Shown here in pieces: positions 1 through 6,778 of a stretch of DNA of 9,191 bases. The stretch covers positions 1 to 9,191 of the forward strand of contig CAMKYP010000123.1 in NCBI GenBank assembly GCA_946477505.1, given 5' to 3'. The stretch is from an uncultured Dechloromonas sp. (GTDB taxonomy: Bacteria > Pseudomonadota > Gammaproteobacteria > Burkholderiales > Rhodocyclaceae). The notes beneath the pieces are model-generated. The model made no database searches. It saw nothing but the letters and a program-made list of their open reading frames with translations, and was not told the DNA's origin. A program made the translations under genes and the position numbers. The stretch's first letter is position 1. The number at the start of each line of letters is the position of its first letter.

Positions 1-1787
1 TCGTCGCCGCTCATGCCTTCAATCGCAGCATCGCCAGCCATGACCGTTTCGGCATAAGCGCCCGCCTGTGGCAGCATCTGGTCGGCGTAGAAGCGTGCGG
101 TGGCCAGCTTGGCGCGGTAAAAGGCCTGGTCGCCTTCTCCCTTGTCCATGTAGCCAGCAGCGGCCAATGCGGCCTTGCCCATGAACCAGCCACCGGACAC
201 CGTGACAGCGAGGTGCAGGTAGGGCACGGCTGCGGTCAGTACGCCGCCGAGACCGGTTTTGGCATTGGCAGCCAGCCATTCGGTAGCGTCAGTCCAGGCC
301 TTGAGGGCAACCCCGAGTTTTTGACCGATGGCCATCAGTTCCGGCTTGCCGGAGGCGGCAAGCGCCTTAGCAGTAGCATGGACTTCGGTGAAGACGATTT
401 TGGCGGTAGCGCCTTGATCGCGCATCAGCTTGCGGAACAGCAAATCGTTGGCCTGGATGCCGGTGGTGCCTTCGTAGATGGTGGTGATGCGCGAATCGCG
501 CCAGTGCTGGGCGGCGCCGGTTTCCTCGATGAAGCCCATGCCACCGTGGATCTGCACGCCGAGCGAGGTGACGTCGATACCCATCTCGGTACCGCCGCCC
601 TTGACGATGGGGATCATGAATTCCGCAAGCCACAGCTGGCGCTTGCCTTCTTCGCTATGGCCGGCGGCATGTGCCCGGTCGAGCAGGCCCGAGGTGTAGT
701 AGGCCATGGCGCGGCAGGCTTCGACGCGGCATTTCATCAGCATCAGCATGCGGCGGATATCCGGGTGCTTGTCGATGCTGACCAGCGCTTCGCCGGTCAG
801 TGCATCGCGCCCTTGCTTGCGTTCGCGGGCATACGCGAGCGCCTGCTGGTAGGCGCGTTCGCCGAGGGCGATGCCTTGCAGGCCGACCCCGAGACGGGCT
901 TCGTTCATCATGATGAACATGTATTCGAGGCCGCGGTTCGGCTCGCCGAGCAGGTAGCCGACGGCGCCGCCATTGTCGCCATAGGCCATGACACAGGTCG
1001 GGCTGGCGTGGATGCCGAGCTTGTGCTCAATCGACACGCAATAAGCGTCGTTGCGCGCGCCGAGCGAACCGTCGGCATTGACCAGGAATTTCGGCACCAG
1101 GAACATCGAGATGCCCTTAACCCCGGCCGGTGCATCGGGCAGGCGGGCGAGCACGAGGTGGACGATGTTGTCCGTCATGTCGTGGTCGCCGTAGGTGATG
1201 AAGATCTTCTGGCCGAACACCTTGTAGCTGCCATCGGCCTGCGGCTCGGCACGCGAGCGAATCAGCGCCAGGTCGGAACCGGCCTGCGGCTCGGTCAGGT
1301 TCATCGTGCCGGTCCATTCGCCGGTCACCATCTTTTCCAGATAAGTGGCCTTCAGCTCGTCGCTGGCGCAGGTGAGCAAGGCTTCGACAGCCCCGGTGGT
1401 CAGCAAGGGGCCGAGCGAGAAGGACAGGTTGGCCGAGCAGACCATTTCCTTGACGGCAACGCCCAGCGAGTCGGGCAAGCCCTGGCCACCGAATTCGGCG
1501 GGCGAACTGATGCCGTTCCAGCCGGCTTCACGGAATGCCTTGTAGGCCTCCTTCCAGCCCGGCGGCGTAGTGACGCCGTTCGGGGTCAGCTTGCAGCCTT
1601 CCTTGTCGCCAATGCGGTTGAGGGGGGCCAGCACTTCGCCCGCAAATTTTGCTGCTTCATCCAGCACGGCATCGGCCAGATCGGGGGTGGCCTCCTCGAA
1701 ACCGGCGATCTGGCTCAATTCCTTGAAACCGGCCAGTTCGTCCATCACGAAGCGCATGTCTTTCACCGGGGCGCGATAGTCACTCAT
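1..1787 (-). CDS. acyl-CoA dehydrogenase, about 600-residue FadE/DmdC-like type (3' end cut off by the window edge)
   Basis: FAD-dependent cytoplasmic enzyme that oxidises acyl-CoA to trans-2-enoyl-CoA, the first step of beta-oxidation, passing electrons to ETF. The frame is open from the ATG at 1787-1785 to the window edge: 595 full codons plus two bases (GA), with no stop. Order of parts: an N-terminal extension starting MSDYRAPVKDMRF, the helical and middle domains with the flavin-binding motif TEPQAGSD near residues 165-172, the C-terminal helical domain with HGGMGFIE and IYEGTTGIQ, then an extra C-terminal domain from about residue 460 as in the acetyl-CoA-dehydrogenase-like C-terminal family. 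Glu439 of IYEGT is in the place of the catalytic base of medium-chain enzymes. Family members are usually 590-600 residues, so only a few codons should be missing. A good ribosome site (AGGAGA, 1796-1801) lies 8 bases before the ATG; the previous gene ends 25 bases upstream. Chain-length preference cannot be read from sequence; some relatives (DmdC) act on methylmercaptopropionyl-CoA. Confidence 0.93.
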   Translation of the reverse strand, partial: MSDYRAPVKDMRFVMDELAGFKELSQIAGFEEATPDLADAVLDEAAKFAGEVLAPLNRIGDKEGCKLTPNGVTTPPGWKEAYKAFREAGWNGISSPAEFGGQGLPDSLGVAVKEMVCSANLSFSLGPLLTTGAVEALLTCASDELKATYLEKMVTGEWTGTMNLTEPQAGSDLALIRSRAEPQADGSYKVFGQKIFITYGDHDMTDNIVHLVLARLPDAPAGVKGISMFLVPKFLVNADGSLGARNDAYCVSIEHKLGIHASPTCVMAYGDNGGAVGYLLGEPNRGLEYMFIMMNEARLGVGLQGIALGERAYQQALAYARERKQGRDALTGEALVSIDKHPDIRRMLMLMKCRVEACRAMAYYTSGLLDRAHAAGHSEEGKRQLWLAEFMIPIVKGGGTEMGIDVTSLGVQIHGGMGFIEETGAAQHWRDSRITTIYEGTTGIQANDLLFRKLMRDQGATAKIVFTEVHATAKALAASGKPELMAIGQKLGVALKAWTDATEWLAANAKTGLGGVLTAAVPYLHLAVTVSGGWFMGKAALAAAGYMDKGEGDQAFYRAKLATARFYADQMLPQAGAYAETVMAGDAAIEGMSGD

Positions 1788-1812
1788 TGCTGTTGTCTCC
1801 TGGGTTTATTGT

Positions 1813-2760
1813 TCAGAACGGATTGCTGCACAGCGCCGCCTTGGCGCTGCGGTATTCCTGTTTCAGGCGGGCGACCAGTTCGGCCGTGGGCAGTACCTCG
1901 TCGATGGTGCCGACGCCTTGCCCGGCGCCCCAGATGTCTTTCCACGCCTTGGCATCGCGACTACCGCCGAAACTCATCGAGGTCTTGTCCTTCTCCGGCA
2001 GGTTGGCCGGATCGAGACCGGCGGCGACGATGCTCTTCATCAGGTAGTTGCCGTGCACCCCGGTGAAATACGGGGTGTAGACGACATCCTTGGCCGCCGA
2101 ATCGAGGATGGCCTGCTTATACGCTTCGACCGCGTTGGCCTCGGTCGTCGCAATGAAGCGCGTGCCGATGTAGGCGAAATCGGCGCCCATGGCCTGTGCA
2201 GCAAGAATGGCCTGGCCGTTGGTAATGGAACCGGACAGGGCAATCGGGCCATCGTAGAACTTGCGGATTTCGCCGACCAGCGCGAAGGGGCTGAGCGTGC
2301 CGGCATGGCCACCGGCGCCGGCACAGACCAGGATCAGGCCGTCAACGCCGGCTTCCAGTGCCTTTTCGGCATGGCGGACGCTGATCACGTCGTGAAAGAC
2401 CTTGCCGCCGTAGGCATGCACGTGCGGCACGATCTGCGTCGGCGCCGACAGGCTGGTGATGATCAACGGCACCTCGTGCTTTACGCACAGCGCCATGTCG
2501 TGCTCCAGGCGCTCGTTGGAGGGGTGGATGATCTGGTTGACGGCGAAGGGCGCAGCCTTTGGATCGGCCGCCAGCTCGTTCTTTATGCGGATCAGCCAGT
2601 CGTCGAGCAGTTCCTTGGGCCGGGCGTTGAGCGCCGGAAAGGAGCCGATCAGGCCTGCCTTGCATTGGGCGATGACCAGATCGGGATTGGAGATGATGAA
2701 CATCGGCGCGCAGATGGCGGGCAACGACAGGTTCTTGTTCAGTGCGGCTGGGATAGGCAT
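1813..2760 (-). CDS. nitronate monooxygenase / FabK-like FMN-dependent oxidoreductase (2-nitropropane dioxygenase family)
   Basis: Soluble TIM-barrel FMN enzyme of 315 residues, a usual length for the family. Visible motifs: N-terminal barrel strand LPAICAPMF (13-21), the AGAGGHAG loop (147-154) with His152 in the place of the family's active-site histidine, the phosphate-binding SGSI near 176-179, and GADFAYIGTRF (192-202). The C-terminal IWGAGQGVG (277-284) is typical of the proteobacterial subgroup. Family members oxidise nitronates, reduce quinones with NADH, or, as FabK, reduce enoyl-ACP; the sequence does not decide between these. Placed between fadD (19 bases upstream) and the acyl-CoA dehydrogenase (25 bases downstream), it probably handles an acyl-CoA-related substrate, or protects against propionate 3-nitronate, a known poison of some CoA-pathway enzymes; both ideas are inference. 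The ATG has AAGGAG (2769-2774) 8 bases upstream. Stop is TGA. Confidence 0.88.
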   Translation of the reverse strand: MPIPAALNKNLSLPAICAPMFIISNPDLVIAQCKAGLIGSFPALNARPKELLDDWLIRIKNELAADPKAAPFAVNQIIHPSNERLEHDMALCVKHEVPLIITSLSAPTQIVPHVHAYGGKVFHDVISVRHAEKALEAGVDGLILVCAGAGGHAGTLSPFALVGEIRKFYDGPIALSGSITNGQAILAAQAMGADFAYIGTRFIATTEANAVEAYKQAILDSAAKDVVYTPYFTGVHGNYLMKSIVAAGLDPANLPEKDKTSMSFGGSRDAKAWKDIWGAGQGVGTIDEVLPTAELVARLKQEYRSAKAALCSNPF

Positions 2761-2779
2761 TACGGATGCTCCTTGGGCA

Positions 2780-4438
2780 TTACGCCCCCTCTTTCAATGC
2801 GCGACGCAGGATCTTGCCGACGTTGGTACGCGGCAGGTCGTCACGGAATTCGACATGTTTCGGCACTTTGTAGCCGGTCAGTTGCTTGCGGCAATGGTCG
2901 ATCAGTTCCTTTTCGGTCACCCGCGGGTCCTTGCGGACGACGAAGATTTTCACCGCCTCGCCGGAATGCTCGTCGGCAACGCCGATGGCCGCCACGTCCA
3001 TAACCCCCGGATGCATGGCCACGGCCTCCTCGACCTCGTTCGGATAGACGTTGAAGCCGGAGACCAGGATCATGTCCTTCTTGCGATCGACCAGGAAAAC
3101 GAAACCCTTCTTGTCGATATAGCCCATGTCGCCGGTACGCAGGAAGCGGTCGGGGTAGAAAACCAGCGCGGTTTCGTCCGGCCGCTGCCAGTAGCCCTTC
3201 ATCACCTGCGGGCCGCGCACGCAGATTTCGCCAACCTGGCCTTGCGGTACCTCGTTGCCGTTGTCGTCGCGAATCGCGACTTCGGTCGACGAAATCGGCA
3301 GGCCGATGGCGCCGTTGAATTCGCGCATGTCCAGCGGGTTGATGGTTGCCGCCGGCGAGGTTTCGGTCAGGCCGTAGGCTTGCAGCAAGGGGGTTCCGGT
3401 CACCTTCAGCCATTTCTCGGCCACCGGCCCCTGCACTGCCATGCCGCCGCCCAGCGTAACCCGCATGGTCGAGAAATCGAGCTTGGCGAATTCCGGATTG
3501 TTGAGCAGGGCGTTGAACAGGGTATTGACGCCGGTCACCACGGTCACCGGATACTTGCCCCACTCCTTGACGAAGCCCGGAATGTCGCGTGGATTGGCGA
3601 TCAACAGGTTGCGTGCGCCGATCATCAGGAAGGTCAGGCAGTTCGCGGTCAGCGCGAAGATGTGATACAGCGGCAGCGCGGTGATGATGAATTCCTGACC
3701 TTCGCGCACGACGGGCTTGATCCAGTTATAGGCCTGGGTGACGTTGGCGGCGATGTTGGCATGCGTCAGCATCGCGCCCTTGGAAACACCCGTGGTACCG
3801 CCGGTGTACTGCAGGAATGCAATGTCGTCCTGGGTCAGCGCAACCGGCTTCCAGCCGTGGCTGCGACCGATGGTCAGGGCACTGTTGAAGCCGCTTGCCG
3901 CCGGGATCTTCCAGGCCGGCACCAGTTTCTTGACATGGCGGACCACGAAATTGACGAGTACGCCCTTGAGACCCAGCATTTCGCCCATCGGCGTGACAAT
4001 TACGTGCTTGACCGCCGTATGGGCGAGCACCTGCTCCAGCGTATGGGCGAAGTTCTCGACGATGACGATGGCGGTGGCCCCCGAATCCTTGAGTTGGTGC
4101 TCCAGTTCGCGCGGTGTGTACAAGGGGTTGCAATTCACCACCACGCACCCGGCACGCAACGTGCCGAATAGTGCGACGGGATACTGCAGCAGATTGGGCA
4201 TCATCAGCGCGACACGATCCCCCTTCTTGAACCCCTTGGCCTGCAGCCAGCCGGCAAATGCCTGGCTTTCCTCGTCCAGCTGGCGATAGGTCATTTCCTT
4301 GCCCATGCTGATATAGGCAACCTTGTCCGCGTAGGTCGTGCAAGCCTTCTCGAACAAGGCAACCAGCGAAGGGATATGGTCGATGTCGATTTCCGACGGG
4401 ACACCGTTCGGATAGCTTTGTAGCCAGATTTTTTCCAT
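2780..4438 (-). CDS. fadD: long-chain fatty-acid--CoA ligase (acyl-CoA synthetase, FadD type)
   Basis: Activates free fatty acids to acyl-CoA using ATP and CoA through an acyl-adenylate; in this group it acts at the inner face of the cytoplasmic membrane. 552 residues, close to E. coli FadD (561). The adenylate-forming motifs are all present and in order: P-loop YTGGTTGVSKG at 211-221 (first Gly-rich core reads TGGTTG rather than the more common TSGTTG), YGLTETSP from 355, RTGD at 434-437 with Asp437 binding ribose, the fatty-acyl-CoA-synthetase signature region ending in DRKKDMILVSGFNVYP, and the C-terminal catalytic Lys542 in NVGKILRR. No signal peptide or membrane span is seen. The ATG at 4438 has a near-perfect ribosome site (AGGAGGAG, 4445-4452). 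It begins 27 bases after the chalcone-isomerase-like gene and is fifth in the operon. It supplies acyl-CoA to the other enzymes encoded here. Exact chain length is not readable from the sequence. Confidence 0.95.
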   Translation of the reverse strand: MEKIWLQSYPNGVPSEIDIDHIPSLVALFEKACTTYADKVAYISMGKEMTYRQLDEESQAFAGWLQAKGFKKGDRVALMMPNLLQYPVALFGTLRAGCVVVNCNPLYTPRELEHQLKDSGATAIVIVENFAHTLEQVLAHTAVKHVIVTPMGEMLGLKGVLVNFVVRHVKKLVPAWKIPAASGFNSALTIGRSHGWKPVALTQDDIAFLQYTGGTTGVSKGAMLTHANIAANVTQAYNWIKPVVREGQEFIITALPLYHIFALTANCLTFLMIGARNLLIANPRDIPGFVKEWGKYPVTVVTGVNTLFNALLNNPEFAKLDFSTMRVTLGGGMAVQGPVAEKWLKVTGTPLLQAYGLTETSPAATINPLDMREFNGAIGLPISSTEVAIRDDNGNEVPQGQVGEICVRGPQVMKGYWQRPDETALVFYPDRFLRTGDMGYIDKKGFVFLVDRKKDMILVSGFNVYPNEVEEAVAMHPGVMDVAAIGVADEHSGEAVKIFVVRKDPRVTEKELIDHCRKQLTGYKVPKHVEFRDDLPRTNVGKILRRALKEGA

Positions 4439-4444
4439 TTTTGT

Positions 4445-4452
4445 CTCCTCCT
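4445..4452 (-). promoter_or_regulatory. strong ribosome binding site of fadD
   Basis: Minus strand AGGAGGAG, 6 bases before the ATG: the strongest anti-16S match in the operon. It suggests fadD is translated efficiently and independently of the gene before it. The palindrome ACGTACGT directly upstream (4453-4460) is too short to act as a terminator. Confidence 0.75.
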
Positions 4453-4465
4453 ACGTACGTCAGCG

Positions 4466-5041
4466 TTAGCTGCCCAGCAGCGACTTCTTCAGCGAGGCAT
4501 CGGCCGGCTTGTCGCCCAACCAGACCTTGAGCAGCGCCTTGGCAAAACCGGCGCCGGCAACCTTGCCGCGAGACTCTCCATTCTGGCTGACCGCCACGCC
4601 TTCCGTCGAGAAATCGATGGCGATGACGTCTCCTTCGCGTACCTTGCCGATGGACTTCATGATGCCGGCCAGCTGATCCGCCTGCACCTTCATGTCGGCC
4701 ATTTCGGCTGCCGTGTGGTTGTTCTTCAGGCCTTCGTCGAGCGCCGAATGCAGCGAATCGGCGTCCAGGTCGCGGAGCAAGCGCAGCACCATCCGGCGCG
4801 GCCCCGTATTGTCGAAGATCGCCGCCGGGATGCTGGACTTTTGCCCCACATAGAGTGCACCGACGTAGACCTTGATGAAGAGTTTGCTGCGCAGTCCGGC
4901 ACCGTTGAGCACCAGTTCGCTGTTGCCGACTTTGAGCTTGTCATCCACCCTGACGCCCGCCACTTCGGCCGCATGCAAGCCGGGAACGGCCATCAAGGCG
5001 GCAATCAGCGCTGCCCGCCGAACACATGTCGATGTAATCAC
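4466..5041 (-). CDS. exported chalcone-isomerase-like protein (possible fatty-acid-binding protein)
   Basis: 191-residue protein resembling the bacterial chalcone-isomerase-like family (Chalcone_3 type). It starts with a Sec signal peptide: Arg8-Arg9, a hydrophobic stretch about 10-22, and a likely cut after LHA at residue 24. Cys6 precedes the hydrophobic core, so it is not a lipobox. The mature part holds the family's hallmark LVLNGAGLRSKLFIKVYVGALYV (about 43-65), with Arg51, Tyr59 and Tyr64. True chalcone isomerase activity is unlikely: bacterial members are not tied to flavonoids, and plant proteins of this fold (FAP type) bind fatty acids. A periplasmic fatty-acid-binding role is inferred from that and from the position directly before fadD. 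The start is GTG at 5041; its G-T-G-A overlaps the stop of the DUF4442 gene by 4 bases. A later Met17 would destroy the signal peptide, which supports the GTG. Confidence 0.85.
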   Translation of the reverse strand: MITSTCVRRAALIAALMAVPGLHAAEVAGVRVDDKLKVGNSELVLNGAGLRSKLFIKVYVGALYVGQKSSIPAAIFDNTGPRRMVLRLLRDLDADSLHSALDEGLKNNHTAAEMADMKVQADQLAGIMKSIGKVREGDVIAIDFSTEGVAVSQNGESRGKVAGAGFAKALLKVWLGDKPADASLKKSLLGS

Positions 5042-5553
5042 GTTTTGTCTCCTCCACCGCTCTTTTGGCGGTAGTAATGTTTATCGGCAATATAGACCGT
5101 TCGTTCAACCACGGTGTGCACCGTGCCACCGCTGTCCTTCAACTCCACCTGAAACGTCCGCTCCAGTTCCGGCGTTATGGCGAGCTGGGCGCGGATATCG
5201 GCTAATTCGCCGTCACTCAGCACGAAATCCGCATACAGCGCCGAAAAACCCGGCTTGCGGTAACGGATGCTCGCCGCCTTGTCCCACACGATGTAGCCGT
5301 CACCCAGCGCTGCCATCAGCATCATGGGGTGTGCGCCATCGGTGATCGCGAACAGCGAACCACCATACAGCGAGCCGACGATGTTCTTCGTCTTCCAGTT
5401 GAGCGGCAAACGCACCCGGATGTGGCGCAAATCCTGCGCCACATGGATCACCCGGCCGCCCGTGCCGCGGAAGGCCGGATGGAAGTTGAACCCCATCCGC
5501 ACCATCCGCGCCCGCCACGATGGCGGGAGTTTGGCTAGCCAAGCCGGTTTCAC
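5038..5553 (-). CDS. DUF4442 hotdog-fold protein, probable acyl-CoA thioesterase
   Basis: 171-residue soluble protein matching DUF4442, a hotdog-fold family related to PaaI-type thioesterases. The typical core is visible: NIVGSLYGGSLFAITDGAH (57-75), where the GG turn opens the central helix and Asp72 lies where PaaI-type enzymes carry their acidic catalytic residue, followed by IVWDKAASIRYRKPG (88-102), a strand pattern strongly characteristic of this family. The likely reaction is hydrolysis of an acyl-CoA to free acid and CoA, but no DUF4442 activity can be assigned from sequence alone. The start is a GTG only 3 bases after the thiolase stop. Its ribosome site is weak (GTAGGG close by, GAGGCG further up, both at the thiolase end), so translation probably depends on ribosomes finishing the thiolase. 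ATG codons at Met17 and Met20 are possible but would trim the N-terminus. Its last codons contain the ribosome site of the next gene. Confidence 0.8.
   Translation of the reverse strand: MKPAWLAKLPPSWRARMVRMGFNFHPAFRGTGGRVIHVAQDLRHIRVRLPLNWKTKNIVGSLYGGSLFAITDGAHPMMLMAALGDGYIVWDKAASIRYRKPGFSALYADFVLSDGELADIRAQLAITPELERTFQVELKDSGGTVHTVVERTVYIADKHYYRQKSGGGDKT
5049..5055 (-). promoter_or_regulatory. ribosome binding site inside the DUF4442 gene for the chalcone-isomerase-like gene
   Basis: Minus strand GGAGGAG, 7 bases before the GTG at 5041. The same bases encode Gly-Gly-Asp near the end of the DUF4442 protein. With the GTGA stop/start overlap this indicates translational coupling, and it fixes the GTG as the start. 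Confidence 0.75.
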
Positions 5554-5556
5554 GCC

Positions 5557-6756
5557 CTACAGCGCCTCGATGATGCCGGCGGCGCCCATGCCGGTGCCGA
5601 TACACATCGAGACCATGCCGTACTTGCCCCCGGTACGCTTCAAGCCATGGACCAGCGTGGCGATACGGATGGCACCGGTCGCGCCGAGCGGGTGACCGAG
5701 GGCGATGGCGCCGCCCAGCGGATTGACCTTCTCCGGATTGAGGCCGAGTTCCTGCATCACGGCCAGCGACTGGGCTGCGAAGGCTTCGTTCAGCTCGATC
5801 CAGTCGAGGTCATCCTGCTTGATACCCACTTGCGCCAGCACCTTCGGAATCGCCGCGATCGGACCGATACCCATGATTTCCGGAGCAACGCCGCCGACGG
5901 CATAACCGGCGAAGCGGGCCAGCGGCGTCAGGTTGCGTTCGCGCAGAATCTTCTCCGAGACCAGCATCACGGCACCGGCCCCATCCGACATCTGCGATGA
6001 GTTGCCGGCGGTGACCGAACCACGGGCATGGAAGACCGGCTTCAGCTTGGCCAGTTTTTCCAGCGAGGCATCGGCGCGCGGGCCTTCGTCCACTTCCACG
6101 GTACGTTCGCGCAGTTTGATCTGGCCGCTCTTCAGGTCGGGCAGACTTTCGCGAACGGCGTAGGGCATCGTCTCGGCTTTGAAATGGCCGGCGGCAATCG
6201 CGGCGCAGGCCTTCTGGTTGGACGCCAGCGCAAAGGCATCCTGCGCCTCGCGGCTGATCTTCCACTGCGCCGCGACCTTCTCGGCGGTCAGGCCCATGCC
6301 GTAGGCGATGCCGAGGTTCTCTTCCTTGGCGAAGATGGCCGGGTTCATCGACATCTTGTTGCCCATGATCTGCGGCATCACCGACATCGATTCGGTACCG
6401 GCGGCGACCATCACATCGGCCAGGCCGAGGCGGATCTGATTGGCGGCATCGGACACCGCCTGCACCCCGGAGGAGCAGAAGCGGTTGATGGTGATGCCCG
6501 GCACGGTGATCGGCAGGCCGGCCAGCAGCGCGCCGATACGGGCGACGTTCATGCCCTGCTCGGCTTCCGGCATGGCGCAGCCGACGATGACGTCGCCGAT
6601 CAGCGCGGGATCGATGCCCGGCACCTGGGCAACGACGGACTTGATGACGGCGGCCAGCATGTCGTCCGGACGGACGTTCTTGAACATGCCGTTGCGCTTG
6701 GCAACCGGCAGGCGGGTGGCGGCGACGATGTAGGCGTCTTGAATCTGTTTGCTCAT
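5557..6756 (-). CDS. fadA: acetyl-CoA C-acyltransferase (3-ketoacyl-CoA thiolase, FadA type)
   Basis: Cleaves 3-ketoacyl-CoA with CoA to give acetyl-CoA and a shortened acyl-CoA, the last step of each beta-oxidation turn; soluble, commonly in complex with the hydratase/dehydrogenase. 399 residues, full length for the family. Catalytic residues are all visible: nucleophile Cys94 in NRFCSSGVQ, His355 in ALGHPLGATG, and Cys385 in SMCIGTGMGAA; the NEAFAAQ motif is also present. It could in principle be an acetoacetyl-CoA thiolase (biosynthetic direction), since the two types share these motifs, but the operon setting supports the degradative role. The ATG has AGGAGA (6766-6771) 9 bases before it, 22 bases after the stop of the fadN-like gene. 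The stop is TAG. Confidence 0.94.
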   Translation of the reverse strand: MSKQIQDAYIVAATRLPVAKRNGMFKNVRPDDMLAAVIKSVVAQVPGIDPALIGDVIVGCAMPEAEQGMNVARIGALLAGLPITVPGITINRFCSSGVQAVSDAANQIRLGLADVMVAAGTESMSVMPQIMGNKMSMNPAIFAKEENLGIAYGMGLTAEKVAAQWKISREAQDAFALASNQKACAAIAAGHFKAETMPYAVRESLPDLKSGQIKLRERTVEVDEGPRADASLEKLAKLKPVFHARGSVTAGNSSQMSDGAGAVMLVSEKILRERNLTPLARFAGYAVGGVAPEIMGIGPIAAIPKVLAQVGIKQDDLDWIELNEAFAAQSLAVMQELGLNPEKVNPLGGAIALGHPLGATGAIRIATLVHGLKRTGGKYGMVSMCIGTGMGAAGIIEAL

Positions 6757-6778
6757 GGTTATATGTCTCCTGACCCGA

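Noticed and set aside
1..10. Possible truncated or broken acyl-CoA dehydrogenase, since no stop codon is found.
   Set aside because: The frame is open to the window edge and already 595 residues long against a usual 590-600, so the stop simply lies outside the window.
213..2066. A 617-codon open frame on the plus strand.
   Set aside because: It lies opposite the acyl-CoA dehydrogenase gene and the end of the flavoprotein gene, both of which have clear motifs. Its translation is rich in His, Gly, Arg and Ala with no recognisable domain, as expected from the complement of a GC-rich gene.
2456..4171. A 571-codon open frame on the plus strand, and another of 361 codons at 1918-3003.
   Set aside because: Antisense shadows of fadD and the flavoprotein gene; no family motifs, no sensible ribosome site, and His/Asp/Gly-rich composition typical of reverse-strand translation.
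4453..4460. Palindrome ACGTACGT in the gap before fadD, a possible operator or terminator.
   Set aside because: Only 8 bases, with no T-run and no promoter around it; such a match is easily due to chance.
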